Positions 49,676-59,451 of a stretch of DNA of 64,000 bases are shown one piece after another (position 1 is the first letter of the stretch; the number at the start of each line of letters is the position of its first letter). Where the stretch lies: NCBI RefSeq assembly GCF_030063455.1, contig NZ_JASITB010000004.1, positions 310,001 to 374,000 on the forward strand. Direction: 5' to 3'. The position numbers and the translations under genes are program-made. The stretch is from Cryobacterium sp. PH31-O1 (GTDB taxonomy: Bacteria > Actinomycetota > Actinomycetes > Actinomycetales > Microbacteriaceae). The notes beneath the pieces are model-generated. The model worked only from the letters and a program-made list of their open reading frames with translations. It was not told where the DNA came from and ran no database searches.

Positions 49676-50509
49676 TTAGAGAGTGCGCAACACCGTGGCG
49701 AGGCCGTCGACGGCCACGTTGCCGGTGATCTCTGACCCGGCCGCGAGAACGTCGTCGGGCGACTCCCCCATGGCCACTCCACGACCGAATTCGGCGGCCC
49801 ATTGCAGCATGTCGATGTCGTTACGACCATCACCGACGGCCATCACTCGCTCGCGAGGAACGCCGATCGACACGCGCACGCGTTCCATCGCGGTTGACTT
49901 GTTGACGCCGTCTGGAGCTATGTCGAGCCAGGCGGTCCATCCGATCGCGTAGCTCACCCGGTTCAGGCCCATGCGCTCGACAACGTGGAGGAAATCCTCC
50001 ATGTCGTGGTCGGGTGAGATGACGACCACGCGCGTGGCCTGGTGCTTGAGCAGCTCGTCGAAGTCGACCCGTTCGCTGTCCATGCCGATCGTGGCATCGG
50101 GGATCGGTTCGGTGTAACGGTAGAAGCCGTGCTCGTCTTCGACCGCGAACCGAGCTGAGCCGAGGTGCGCCCGAATAGAGGTGAGCACGTCGCTCGGGTT
50201 GAAGGTTTCGACCCATTCGCGGCGGTAGCCCATGGGAGCTGAGGCGTCGCGGTGCATGGTGATGGCACCGTTGGAGCAGACCACGTAGCGCGGTGTGATG
50301 CCGAGTCGGTCGAGCACCGGCAGGGCAGCAGCAGCGGAACGCCCGGTGGCGAGCATCACCTCGTGGCCGGCGGCGGCGAGCCGAACGACCTCATCGATCA
50401 CGGCCTGGCTGATCGACCCGTCTTCGTGCATGGTCGTGCCGTCGATATCGAGGGCGACGAGCCATGGCTCGGTGAACGTGCCCTTCGACAGTGCGGTGAC
50501 AGAGGTCAC
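49676..50509 (-). CDS. HAD-family (Cof-type) phosphatase (277 aa)
   Basis: Motif I is [15 protein letters not shown] with the nucleophile Asp; [19 protein letters not shown] and [13 protein letters not shown] are typical of the Cof subfamily; [15 protein letters not shown] is motif IV with the metal-binding acidic residues; a C2 cap lies between. Such enzymes hydrolyse sugar phosphates or flavin mononucleotide. Overlaps serS by 4 bases, so co-transcribed. Confidence 0.85.
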   Translation of the reverse strand: MTSVTALSKGTFTEPWLVALDIDGTTMHEDGSISQAVIDEVVRLAAAGHEVMLATGRSAAAALPVLDRLGITPRYVVCSNGAITMHRDASAPMGYRREWVETFNPSDVLTSIRAHLGSARFAVEDEHGFYRYTEPIPDATIGMDSERVDFDELLKHQATRVVVISPDHDMEDFLHVVERMGLNRVSYAIGWTAWLDIAPDGVNKSTAMERVRVSIGVPRERVMAVGDGRNDIDMLQWAAEFGRGVAMGESPDDVLAAGSEITGNVAVDGLATVLRTL

Positions 50510-51786
50510 TTCATTCCCTTCGCCGGGAGCGGCGTCAACACCTCGAGGCCACCGAGGTAGGGCCGCAGCGCCTCGGGGACGCGCACCGAACCATCCGCTT
50601 GCTGGTGCATTTCGAGCATGGCGACGAGCCAGCGAGTGGTCGCCAGCGTGCCGTTCAGGGTGGCGACCGGCGTCGTCTTGCCCGATTCGGTGCGGTAGCG
50701 GATATTCAGCCGGCGCGCCTGGTAGGTGGTGCAGTTGCTCGTGCTGGTGAGCTCGCGGAAGGCGTTCTGGGTGGGCACCCAGGCTTCGATGTCGAACTTG
50801 CGGGCGGCGCTTGAGCCGAGGTCTCCGGCGGCGACGTCGATCACGCGGTAGCTGAGCCCGAGGGACTGCAGCATGCCCTCCTGCAGCGCGACGAGGCGGT
50901 CGTGCTCGGCCTCGGCGTTCTCGGGCAGCACGTAGGTGAACATCTCGAGCTTGTTGAACTGGTGCACGCGAATGATGCCGCGGGTGTCTTTCCCGCCCGA
51001 GCCGGCCTCGCGGCGGTAGCAGGTGCTCCAGCCGGCGTAGCGCAGCGGCTCTTCGGACAGATCGAGGATCTCGTCTTTGTGGTACCCGGCGAGCGCGACC
51101 TCGCTCGTGCCGGTGAGGTACAGGTCGTCGGTCGGCAGGTAGTACACCTCGTCGTTGTGTTCGCCGAGAAAACCCGTTCCGTCCATGATCTCGGGGCGCA
51201 CCAGCGTAGGAGTAATGAGCGGTACGAAGCCGGCGTCGAGCGCCCGGTCCAGCGCCATGTTCATGAGGGCGATCTCGAGGCGGGCTCCGATGCCCTTCAA
51301 AAAGTAGAAGCGGGTACCAGAGACCTTGGCGCCGCGGGCCATGTCGATGGCGCCGAGTAGTTCGCCGAGCTCGAGGTGGTCGCGCGGCTCGAAGTCGAAC
51401 ACCGGGGCTTCACCGTGCGTGCGCAGGGTCGCGAAATTGTCTTCGGCGCCGGCCGGGACGCCGTCGATGATGGGGTTCGCGATGGTCTTCACGATCGTGG
51501 TGAAGCTGGCGTCGGCGTCGGCGGCGATGACTCCGGCAGCCTTGACCGCGGCGGCGAGGCTTTGCGCTTCACCAACGAGGGCTTTCTTTTCGGCGCCAGG
51601 GGCGGCCGCCACGCGCTTGCCGAACAGGTTCTGCGCTGCGCGCAAGTCTTCGAATGTCGTGATCGTCGATCGCCGCTCCGCATCGGCGGCGAGGGCGGCA
51701 TCCACCGCTTCAACGGAGTCGCCACGGGCCTCCTGCGAACGCTTGAAGAGGTCAGGGTTTTCGCGTAACAGCACCGGATCAATCAC
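50506..51786 (-). CDS. serS: Seryl-tRNA synthetase (426 aa)
   Basis: Class II synthetase that charges tRNA-Ser. Long N-terminal coiled-coil arm (about residues 35-110), motif 2 in [20 protein letters not shown], motif 3 near the C-terminus ([16 protein letters not shown]), and the conserved [15 protein letters not shown]. Length is normal. Two tRNA-Ser genes lie within 4 kb. Confidence 0.97.
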   Translation of the reverse strand: MIDPVLLRENPDLFKRSQEARGDSVEAVDAALAADAERRSTITTFEDLRAAQNLFGKRVAAAPGAEKKALVGEAQSLAAAVKAAGVIAADADASFTTIVKTIANPIIDGVPAGAEDNFATLRTHGEAPVFDFEPRDHLELGELLGAIDMARGAKVSGTRFYFLKGIGARLEIALMNMALDRALDAGFVPLITPTLVRPEIMDGTGFLGEHNDEVYYLPTDDLYLTGTSEVALAGYHKDEILDLSEEPLRYAGWSTCYRREAGSGGKDTRGIIRVHQFNKLEMFTYVLPENAEAEHDRLVALQEGMLQSLGLSYRVIDVAAGDLGSSAARKFDIEAWVPTQNAFRELTSTSNCTTYQARRLNIRYRTESGKTTPVATLNGTLATTRWLVAMLEMHQQADGSVRVPEALRPYLGGLEVLTPLPAKGMK

Positions 51787-51849
51787 CCGGCCAGTCTACA
51801 AGCGCACGCTGACGGGCAAACGCGGAGTCAACCCAGTAGCGTAGGCCTC

Positions 51850-52836
51850 GTGACCGCCTCCGAAAGCCTCGACCAGCACGCCGCCGTCGTCTACAACCCG
51901 GTGAAAGTGGATCTGGCCAAGCTGCGAGCGAGCGTGGCTGCGGCCGAGCAGTCCGCCGGCTGGGCCGCAACACACTGGTTCGAAACGAGCCTCGACGATG
52001 TCGGCCAGGCCGCTACGAAACGGGCGCTCGAGGCTGGGGCCTCGATGGTGCTCTCGGCCGGCGGCGACGGAACCGTTCGCGCCGTGGCCGAGGCCTTGCG
52101 CGACTCCGGCGTGCGCATGGCCATCGTGCCTTCGGGCACCGGCAACCTGCTCGCCCGCAACCTGATGCTGCCGCTCGGCAGCATCGACGCCGCCACCGCG
52201 ATCGCATTCAGCGGCACCGACCGCTCGATCGACCTCGGCGTGGCGACCATCACGACCGACGCCGGCAAGGTCGAGGAACACGTCTTTCTGGTGTTGGCCG
52301 GACTCGGACTGGACGCGCAGATGATCGCCCACACCCGGGACGACCTGAAGAAGCAGGTGGGTTGGCTCGCCTATGTGGACGGAGTAGCGCGGGCGCTGCC
52401 GAAAGCGCGACCATTTCGCATCCGCTACAGCGTGGCGGGGCGCGTAGACCGGCCGGCGCAGGTGAGCGCCATTCTCGTCGCCAACTGTGGGCTGTTGCCG
52501 GGTAACCTGCAGTTTCTGCCCGATGCGCGCCTCGACGATGGCATTCTCGACATCGCCGTATTGCAGCCCAAGGGCGTGCTGGGCTGGCTGACCATCTGGC
52601 GTCGGGTGACCTGGGAGAACGGGGTACTTCGTCGTTCGGCAGTGGGCCGGCGCATGATTCAGTCCACGGAATCTACCAATGAGCGGGTGATGACGACCCT
52701 GCGCGGACCCGATATTCGAATTGCGCTCGAACACGCTCAAGACTTTGAGCTTGACGGTGACGAGTATGGCCTGGTGCGCAAGGTGCGGCTGCACGCCGAT
52801 CCGGGCGCGCTGATCGTGCGCGTTGCCGCCGGATAG
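51850..52836 (+). CDS. Diacylglycerol kinase-family lipid kinase (328 aa)
   Basis: DAGKc fold: VVYNPVKVDLAKLR at the N-terminus, the nucleotide motif SAGGDGTVRAVAEAL, and VPSGTGNLLARNL. C-terminal beta-sandwich domain with LVANCGLLPGNLQFLPDA. Probably phosphorylates diacylglycerol, undecaprenol-like lipids or a related lipid. Starts at GTG 51,850, divergent from serS. Confidence 0.87.
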   Translation: MTASESLDQHAAVVYNPVKVDLAKLRASVAAAEQSAGWAATHWFETSLDDVGQAATKRALEAGASMVLSAGGDGTVRAVAEALRDSGVRMAIVPSGTGNLLARNLMLPLGSIDAATAIAFSGTDRSIDLGVATITTDAGKVEEHVFLVLAGLGLDAQMIAHTRDDLKKQVGWLAYVDGVARALPKARPFRIRYSVAGRVDRPAQVSAILVANCGLLPGNLQFLPDARLDDGILDIAVLQPKGVLGWLTIWRRVTWENGVLRRSAVGRRMIQSTESTNERVMTTLRGPDIRIALEHAQDFELDGDEYGLVRKVRLHADPGALIVRVAAG

Positions 52837-52866
52837 TCCTATTCGGCGGGTTCGGCGCCACCGTGC

Positions 52867-53823
52867 CTATTCGGCAGGTTCCCCCGCAATGAGGCCGCGC
52901 AACCAATCGCGGGCCTCGATGAAGATGCCGTCGTCGTAGCGGGAGGTGAACTCGCTTGGGCGTTTGTCGGCCCGCGGATACGACCCAAGAAAGATGACCT
53001 TCGGGCTGAACCGGCGCAGGCCGAGCAGCGCGTCGGCCACGCGCTCGTCGAGGATGTGTCCCTCCGTATCAACGACGAAGCGGTAGCGTCCGAGGGAATC
53101 ACCGATCGGTCGGGACTGAATGAGGCTGAGGTTCACGCCACGGGTGGCGAATTGCTCGAGCATGTCGAGCAGGGCACCGGAACGATCACTCGGCAGCTCG
53201 ATGATGAGGCTGGTCTTGTCGGCGCCGGTCGGAGGAGCGAGCTCAGCCGTGCGACCCACGAGCACGAACCGGGTGACGGCGTTCGGGTTGTCACCGATAT
53301 TCGAGGCGAGAACCACGAGGTCATGATAATTGTCGATGCCGGGCGGGGCGATCGCGGCATCCGCTTGCGTGTTGTCGAGAAGGGCGGATGCTGCGGCGAC
53401 GTTGCTCGAAGCCGGAAGGTGTCCGTGGCTCGGCAGCGTCTTTTCGAGCCAGTTGCGACACTGGCCGTAGGCGACCGGATGCGCGTTGACGACCCGCACG
53501 TCGGCCAGCGTGGTGCCGGGGCGGGCGACGAGTACGAAGTTGACCGGAACCAGGTATTCGCCGATGATGCGCAGGTTCGGCACGCTCGCGAGGGCGTCCT
53601 GCGTGGCGGTGACACCGCCGTCGACCGAGTTCTCGATGGCGATCATCGCCGCGAGGCTGCGACCGGAGATCACGTCGGCGAAAGCCTCGCCTACGTTGTT
53701 GACCGGGCGCCAGTTTTGGCCGCGCGCCGCGGGCACCTGCGCGAGCGCCATTTCGGTAAACGTTCCGGCCGGGCCGAGATAGCTGTAGGTCTGGCTTTCG
53801 GGCGGATTCGGCGAGTCGGGCAT
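52867..53823 (-). CDS. pheA: Prephenate dehydratase (318 aa)
   Basis: Converts prephenate to phenylpyruvate for phenylalanine synthesis. N-terminal PDT domain (YSYLGPAGTFTEMALAQVP, ENSVDGGVTATQD, VTRFVLVGR) and a C-terminal ACT regulatory domain (SLIIELPSDRSGALLDMLEQ, IQSRPIG replacing the usual ESRP). Stand-alone form without chorismate mutase, as in other actinobacteria. Confidence 0.93.
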   Translation of the reverse strand: MPDSPNPPESQTYSYLGPAGTFTEMALAQVPAARGQNWRPVNNVGEAFADVISGRSLAAMIAIENSVDGGVTATQDALASVPNLRIIGEYLVPVNFVLVARPGTTLADVRVVNAHPVAYGQCRNWLEKTLPSHGHLPASSNVAAASALLDNTQADAAIAPPGIDNYHDLVVLASNIGDNPNAVTRFVLVGRTAELAPPTGADKTSLIIELPSDRSGALLDMLEQFATRGVNLSLIQSRPIGDSLGRYRFVVDTEGHILDERVADALLGLRRFSPKVIFLGSYPRADKRPSEFTSRYDDGIFIEARDWLRGLIAGEPAE

Positions 53824-53858
53824 GGCTCCCAGCCTACTGGGGGTGCCAGACTGTGCTC

Positions 53859-55475
53859 ATGAGCGAACGTGCGGGCACCCGAGCCCTGGAATCTGACCTG
53901 ATCGACGTTGATGGGCTGGTCAAGGCCTATTACGATTTGAAACCGGATGTGACGGTGCCGGCCCAGCGGGTCGTCTTTGGAACCTCCGGGCATCGCGGCA
54001 GCTCGCTGAACACCGCGTTCAACGAGGATCACATCAGTGCGACGACGCAGGCAATCGTGGAATACCGCGCCGGCCAGGGCATCACCGGCCCGCTTTTCAT
54101 CGGCACCGACCCGCACGCGCTGAGCGGCCCGGCCTATACGACGGCCCTCGAAGTACTCGTCGCCAACGGTGTGCGCGTACTCGTGGACGAATTCGACGAC
54201 TACGTGCCGACCCCCTCCCTGTCGCACGCGATCCTGGCCTACAACCGGGCCGAGCACGGTGACCTCGCCGACGGCATCGTCGTCACGCCGAGCCACAATC
54301 CGCCGATGGACGGCGGCTTCAAGTACAACCCGCCGCACGGCGGACCGGCCGACAGCGACGCGACGTCGTGGATAGCGAACCGGGCAAATGACCTCATCGC
54401 TGGCGGCATGGTGGGTGTAATCATGAGCGAACCGAGCGCCGTGGAGACCTACGATTTTCGCGGCAACTACGTCAACGACCTCGAGAACATCATCGATATG
54501 CGGGCCATCCGCACCAGCGGAATCCGCATCGGAGCCGACCCGCTCGGCGGCGCGAGCGTGGGCTACTGGGGCGCCATCCGCGACCGCTACGAAATCGACC
54601 TCGTCGTGGTCAACCCGAAGGTCGACCCGACCTGGCGATTCATGACCCTGGACTGGGACGAGAAGATCCGCATGGATCCGTCGAGTGCGTCGGTGATGGC
54701 ATCCGTTGTCGCGCACAAGGACGAGTACGACATCCTCACCGGCAACGATGCGGATGCCGACCGGCACGGAATCGTCACGCCCGACGGCGGCTTGATGAAC
54801 CCGAACCATTTTCTGGCCGTCGCCATCGACTACCTCTACAGCCACCGCGAAGGCTGGAAGCCAGACGCTGCGGTCGGTAAGACCCTCGTCTCGTCGACGA
54901 TGATCGACCGGGTGACCGGATTTCTCGGCCGCGACCTGTGGGAGGTTCCGGTGGGCTTCAAATGGTTCGTGCCCGGCCTGATCGACGGTTCGGTCGCGTT
55001 CGGCGGCGAGGAGAGCGCCGGCGCAAGCTTCGTGCGCTTCGACGGCACGGTCTGGACCACCGACAAGGACGGCATTCTGCTAGCCCTGCTCGCGTCCGAG
55101 ATTCTTGCCGTCACCGGCAAAACGCCATCGCAGCGTTACGCCGAGCTCGCCGAGCATTTCGGTGCGCCCTCTTATGCCCGAGTGGATGCTGCGGCCACGC
55201 CCGCGCAGAAGGCGGCGCTGGCCAAACTCGACGGCTCGATGATAACGGCCACCGAGCTCGCCGGCGAGAAGATCACCGGCAAGTTCAGCGTGGCGCCGGG
55301 CAACGGCGCTGCCATCGGCGGCGTGAAGGTGACGACCGAGAACGCCTGGTTCGCAGCCCGGCCGAGCGGCACCGAAGACGTCTACAAGATCTACGCCGAG
55401 TCGTTCTTAGGTGACGAGCACCTGGCCAAGGTTCAGGCCGAGGCGAAGGCGATCGTGGACGCCGCAATCGCCTAA
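53859..55475 (+). CDS. pgm: Phosphoglucomutase, alpha-D-glucose specific (538 aa)
   Basis: Interconverts glucose 1- and 6-phosphate. Phosphoserine loop GIVVTPSHNPPMDGG, metal loop GNDADADRHGIV, sugar loop AFGGEESAGASF and phosphate-binding loop ARPSGTEDVYKIY. Length is standard. ATG 53,859 is preferred; a GTG lies six bases upstream. Confidence 0.95.
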   Translation: MSERAGTRALESDLIDVDGLVKAYYDLKPDVTVPAQRVVFGTSGHRGSSLNTAFNEDHISATTQAIVEYRAGQGITGPLFIGTDPHALSGPAYTTALEVLVANGVRVLVDEFDDYVPTPSLSHAILAYNRAEHGDLADGIVVTPSHNPPMDGGFKYNPPHGGPADSDATSWIANRANDLIAGGMVGVIMSEPSAVETYDFRGNYVNDLENIIDMRAIRTSGIRIGADPLGGASVGYWGAIRDRYEIDLVVVNPKVDPTWRFMTLDWDEKIRMDPSSASVMASVVAHKDEYDILTGNDADADRHGIVTPDGGLMNPNHFLAVAIDYLYSHREGWKPDAAVGKTLVSSTMIDRVTGFLGRDLWEVPVGFKWFVPGLIDGSVAFGGEESAGASFVRFDGTVWTTDKDGILLALLASEILAVTGKTPSQRYAELAEHFGAPSYARVDAAATPAQKAALAKLDGSMITATELAGEKITGKFSVAPGNGAAIGGVKVTTENAWFAARPSGTEDVYKIYAESFLGDEHLAKVQAEAKAIVDAAIA

Positions 55476-55584
55476 GCCGCGCACCGCTGAGGAGCGCTGG
55501 GGTTATCCGCGGGGCGTGGTGCTTGAGCTAAGGAGTGGATGACCCGATGCGAGCGCGGCCCACGGCCAGACAACAACCGTAAAT

Positions 55585-56295
55585 CTACGGAACACTCCAG
55601 TAGTAAGCCGTTGCGCCCGGGTGATCCACCGTGATCGCCGTATCCACGGACCGGTAGTCAGAATCCAGGGTGTGCCCGGCGAAGAAGATCTCAGTGGTGT
55701 CGCCGACCCGCTCTACCCTGGTGACAATGCCGGTGTGGTCGCGGTCGCCGGTGTTGTCCCAGTCGAATTGCGCGATATCGCCGACCTTTACCTGGTCGCG
55801 CTGCTGATCGGTCAGGGCCGTGGCCTTACCCGTCGAGGCGATGTATTTCATGAAAGCGGTGGAACTGCGCCAGGCCGCCGAGGCACCGTAGGCGTTGCCG
55901 TTCTTCGGGCTCGACCAGACGCCGTCCATGGTCCAGCCGCGCGCGATCATGACCTGACTGGCGAAATTGACGCAGTCGTTCTCTCCGAGGATGCCCCACT
56001 CTGCGGCGTTGTAGTTTTCCAGCTTCCAGTGTGCAAGCGCGTAGTCCAGTTGGGCGGTGACGGCGGCGCTTTGCACCGGCGCCGCCTCCACCTCGACAGC
56101 AGCGACCGGGTCGGCGGGAGTGACCCGCGCCGGGTCATCCGTTGCGGCCGGGGTGGCGGCATCCGTTGACTGAGCGGTCTTCGCCGGGTCACCGGAACTC
56201 TCAATGGCCTGCACGACCAGCGCGGTCGCGCCGACGGCGAGCACGGCTCCGACGGCCGCGGTCAGGCCGAGTCGCTGCCACCGGGTTAACTGCAC
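55585..56295 (-). CDS. Secreted amidase-domain protein (236 aa)
   Basis: N-terminal membrane/signal segment (GLTAAVGAVLAVGATALVVQ), a linker rich in Ala/Thr/Pro, then an Amidase_6-type domain: ALAHWKLENYNAAEWG, ENDCVNFASQVMIARGW with the catalytic Cys, and DRDHTGIVTRVER with the His. Likely a cell-wall amidase or peptidase acting outside the membrane. Confidence 0.78.
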   Translation of the reverse strand: MQLTRWQRLGLTAAVGAVLAVGATALVVQAIESSGDPAKTAQSTDAATPAATDDPARVTPADPVAAVEVEAAPVQSAAVTAQLDYALAHWKLENYNAAEWGILGENDCVNFASQVMIARGWTMDGVWSSPKNGNAYGASAAWRSSTAFMKYIASTGKATALTDQQRDQVKVGDIAQFDWDNTGDRDHTGIVTRVERVGDTTEIFFAGHTLDSDYRSVDTAITVDHPGATAYYWSVP

Positions 56296-56324
56296 AATGT
56301 ACTCACTTCGTTTGGAGGAACTGC

Positions 56325-56462
56325 TCAGGCACTCATGGCGGCGCTCAGGTAGAGCGCGACCGCAGCGAGAGCGACGAGCGCTCCCACGATGAGTACGCCG
56401 ATGAGAAACCGGCGCCGGAGGCGCCGCTGGTCGGCCTCCGTGGGTTCGTTGTTCTGCAGCAT
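56325..56462 (-). CDS. Small single-span membrane protein (45 aa)
   Basis: A 45-residue frame: basic cytoplasmic start (NEPTEADQRRLRRR), one membrane helix (FLIGVLIVGALVALAAVALY) and a short tail ending SAAMSA. Starts at ATG 56,462 and ends 29 bases before the amidase-domain gene on the same strand. Charge placement fits N-in orientation. No family recognised. Confidence 0.6.
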   Translation of the reverse strand: MLQNNEPTEADQRRLRRRFLIGVLIVGALVALAAVALYLSAAMSA

Positions 56463-56576
56463 GATTCGAGCTTAGCCGCGACCAATATCAGAGTCCTGAC
56501 AGGCCGGCGGTGAACTGGCGAATCCGATCCGGCAGGAATACTGGTCGAAGCGGGCGTCACCGGGTACCGTCGTGTC

Positions 56577-57992
56577 ATGTCACAGACCGAACCCACACCG
56601 TTCACCTGGCCGCACGGATTTCTCTGGGGGTCGGCGACGGCCGCCGCGCAGATCGAGGGCGCCGGCCATGCCGGCGGCAAGGAAGACTCGATCTGGGACG
56701 CTTTCGCGCGGATTCCTGGCGCCATCGCGGGCGGTGACGACCTCGAAACGGCCGTGGACCACTACCACCGCATGCCCGCCGATGTGCGACTCATGGCTTC
56801 GCTGGGCCTTGACGCTTACCGCTTTTCCACCAGTTGGGCGCGGGTGCGCCCCGGCGACCGCGCTGTGAACCCGGAGGGGCTCGATTTCTACTCCCGGCTG
56901 GTCGACGAACTTCTCGCCGCGGGAATTCTGCCCTGGCTCACCCTCTACCACTGGGACCTGCCGCAGGCGCTCGAAGAGAAGGGCGGCTGGGCCAATCGCG
57001 ACACCGCGTACCGTTTCGTCGACTACGCAGCGGATGTCTACGCCGCGCTCGGCGATCGGGTCACCCACTGGACCACCTTCAACGAGCCTTTCTGTTCCTC
57101 GCTGCTCGGCTACGGATCTGGCGTGCACGCGCCGGGCCGGCAGGACGGCCGGGCCGCGGTCGCCGCCGTGCATCACCAGCACCTCGCGCACGGGCTCGCG
57201 GTGAACGCGCTGCGCTCGGCGGGAGCCCAGCAGCTCGGGATCACACTCAACCTCACCAATGCCGTGCCGCGCGATGCCGCCGACCCGGTCGATATCGAAG
57301 CGGCTCGACGGCTCGATTCGCTAGCCAACCGCATCTTTCTCGACCCGCTGCTGCGCGGCGCCTACCCGGAGGACACCCTGCGCGACCTCGAGCCGCTCGG
57401 CCTGGCCGAGGTCATCCACTCAGACGACCTGGCAATCATCGCAGCTCCGCTCGATTTTCTCGGCGTCAACCACTATCACGACGACCTCGTGAGCGGGCAT
57501 GCTGATGCCTCGGCGAGCGACTCTCACGCCGGCGGCGCTGCGCGTTCGGTTGGATCGCCGTGGGTCGGCTCGGAGTACCTAACCTTTCCCAGCCGCGGGC
57601 TGCCACGCACCGCGATGGACTGGGAGGTCAACCCCGACGGGCTGCGCCTGCTGCTCGTGCGGCTCGGCGAGGAGTACGACGGGCTCCCGCCGCTCTATGT
57701 CACCGAGAACGGCGCGGCCTACGACGACAGGGTGAGCGCCGACGGCGACGTGCACGACGTCCTGCGCACCGACTACGTCGCCTCGCACATCGACAAGGTG
57801 GGTGAGGCAATCGCGGCCGGCGCCGACGTGCGCGGGTACTTCGTCTGGTCGCTGCTCGACAATTTTGAGTGGTCGTACGGCTACGAGAAACGCTTCGGCA
57901 TCGTGCGGGTCGACTACGACACCCTCGAGCGCACGGTCAAGGACAGCGGGCGCATGTACGCGGACCACATTCGGGCGGCGCACGCGGCCTGA
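56577..57992 (+). CDS. GH1 family beta-glucosidase (471 aa)
   Basis: Glycoside hydrolase family 1: PHGFLWGSATAAAQIEGA (sugar-binding start), THWTTFNEPFCSSLLG (acid/base Glu), LYVTENGAAYDD (nucleophile Glu) and WSLLDNFEWSYGYEKRFG at the end. Cytoplasmic enzyme that hydrolyses beta-glucosides or related disaccharides. Full length. Confidence 0.94.
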   Translation: MSQTEPTPFTWPHGFLWGSATAAAQIEGAGHAGGKEDSIWDAFARIPGAIAGGDDLETAVDHYHRMPADVRLMASLGLDAYRFSTSWARVRPGDRAVNPEGLDFYSRLVDELLAAGILPWLTLYHWDLPQALEEKGGWANRDTAYRFVDYAADVYAALGDRVTHWTTFNEPFCSSLLGYGSGVHAPGRQDGRAAVAAVHHQHLAHGLAVNALRSAGAQQLGITLNLTNAVPRDAADPVDIEAARRLDSLANRIFLDPLLRGAYPEDTLRDLEPLGLAEVIHSDDLAIIAAPLDFLGVNHYHDDLVSGHADASASDSHAGGAARSVGSPWVGSEYLTFPSRGLPRTAMDWEVNPDGLRLLLVRLGEEYDGLPPLYVTENGAAYDDRVSADGDVHDVLRTDYVASHIDKVGEAIAAGADVRGYFVWSLLDNFEWSYGYEKRFGIVRVDYDTLERTVKDSGRMYADHIRAAHAA

Positions 57993-58088
57993 CTGGCCGC
58001 ACCCGGCCTCCCGGCCCGAGTTTGAGAGGTTGGCACCGGTTTGAACACGTGCCGACTTCTCGAAGACGTGCCACCATGCCGAGTTGGG

Positions 58089-58982
58089 TCACAGGGGTAG
58101 GGCAGGATCAGGAAAATCGATGTCGGCAAGCGGCTTGAACCGGGCGCGCATCACGGCGAGCGCCTCGGGGTTCTGGTCGATGAGCACGAAACGGCGGCCG
58201 AGCGCGGCGGCAACCGCCCCTGTCGTTCCGCTGCCGGCGAAGAAATCGAGTACCCAGTCGCCCTCGCGGCTCGACGCCTGGATGATGCGGCGCAGGATTC
58301 CGATCGGTTTCTGGGTGGGGTAGCCGGTTTTCTCCTTGCCGGTGGGCGAGACGATGGTGTGCCACCAAACGTCCGTGGGCAGTTTGCCCTTGGCCACCTT
58401 TTCGGGCGTGACGAGGCCGGGAGCCATGTACGGCTCGCGGTCAACAGTGGTCGAGTCGAAGTAATATCGGGCGGGATTCTTGACGTAGACCAGGATCGTA
58501 TCGTGCTTGGTCGGCCATTTGTTCTTGGATTTGGCGCCGTAGTCGTAAGCCCAGATGAGTTCGTTGAGAAAGCATTCCCGGCCAAACAGGGCGTCGAGCA
58601 GCACCTTGGCGTAATGCGCTTCGCGGTAGTCCAGGTGTAGGTAGAGGGTGCCGTCGTCGGCGAGCAGGCGCCAGGCTTCGATCAGGCGCGGTTCGAGAAA
58701 GGCCCAGTAGTCTTCGAACTGGTCGTCGTAGCCGAGCAGGTCACCCTTGATGCGTTCGTAGCGCTGCCCCTTGAAACCGGTGATCGTGCCGACCGCGTGC
58801 GAGCCGTCGACGGCGACCGAGCGCACCGAAGTGGTGCTCTGTCGTTTCTGCGACCGGCCGGTATTGAACGGCGGGTCGAGGTAGATCAGGGTGAAGGCAC
58901 CATCGGGCAGGCTCGGCAGCACTCCGAGGTTGTCGGCGTGGATGACACGGCTGGGGCTGGTCGGTGTCCACTCTTTTGGCAT
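58089..58982 (-). CDS. Solitary beta-class DNA methyltransferase (297 aa)
   Basis: Motif IV (LIYLDPPFNTGRSQ, near residue 35) precedes motif I (WVLDFFAGSGTTGAVAAALG, near 245), the order of beta-class adenine-N6 or cytosine-N4 methyltransferases. Conserved segments YRERIKGDLLGYDDQ-like and PTQKPIGILRRIIQ are present. No restriction gene is adjacent, so it is an orphan methyltransferase with a possible regulatory or replication role. Target site not predictable. Confidence 0.87.
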   Translation of the reverse strand: MPKEWTPTSPSRVIHADNLGVLPSLPDGAFTLIYLDPPFNTGRSQKRQSTTSVRSVAVDGSHAVGTITGFKGQRYERIKGDLLGYDDQFEDYWAFLEPRLIEAWRLLADDGTLYLHLDYREAHYAKVLLDALFGRECFLNELIWAYDYGAKSKNKWPTKHDTILVYVKNPARYYFDSTTVDREPYMAPGLVTPEKVAKGKLPTDVWWHTIVSPTGKEKTGYPTQKPIGILRRIIQASSREGDWVLDFFAGSGTTGAVAAALGRRFVLIDQNPEALAVMRARFKPLADIDFPDPALPL

Positions 58983-59031
58983 TTGTCCATTCTTTCAGCC
59001 CGCGCGCCATCAATCGGCTTAGTCTGTCGGG

Positions 59032-59370
59032 ATGACTGCTGAATCGACGACCATCCACTCGCAGGATCTGGCTGATGTCGGAACTCTCGAGGTGCGCCAC
59101 GACCCCGAGCAGAGCCGCTACACGGTGCTGCTCGGCGAGCAACCGGTCGGCCTGGCCGATTACATCACGACGTCGACGGCCGTGCATTTCACCCACACCG
59201 AGGTCGACCCGGCGCAGCGCGCCCACGGTTTGGCGAGCATCCTGGTCGAGCAGGCGCTCGATGATGTGCGGGTGCGCACCGACCTCGCCGTGGTGCCCGA
59301 GTGCTCCTACGTGGCACGCTGGATCGACCGGCACGCCGAATACCAGGACCTGCTGACTCGGGGCAGGTAG
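59032..59370 (+). CDS. GNAT-type N-acetyltransferase domain protein (112 aa)
   Basis: Short YjdJ-like GNAT protein: strand-rich N-terminus (YTVLLGEQPVGLADYITT), the acetyl-CoA loop VDPAQRAHGLASILVEQALD, and VVPECSYVARWIDRHAEYQD at the end. Divergent from the methyltransferase by 49 bases. Acceptor unknown. Confidence 0.82.
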   Translation: MTAESTTIHSQDLADVGTLEVRHDPEQSRYTVLLGEQPVGLADYITTSTAVHFTHTEVDPAQRAHGLASILVEQALDDVRVRTDLAVVPECSYVARWIDRHAEYQDLLTRGR

Positions 59371-59451
59371 CCCGACCGGATGCTGGCGTGAGCGGATGCC
59401 GTTGGCCCAGCCCGCGGTATCCGCTCGCCGGATTGTTGGAGGCGCGCAGCG

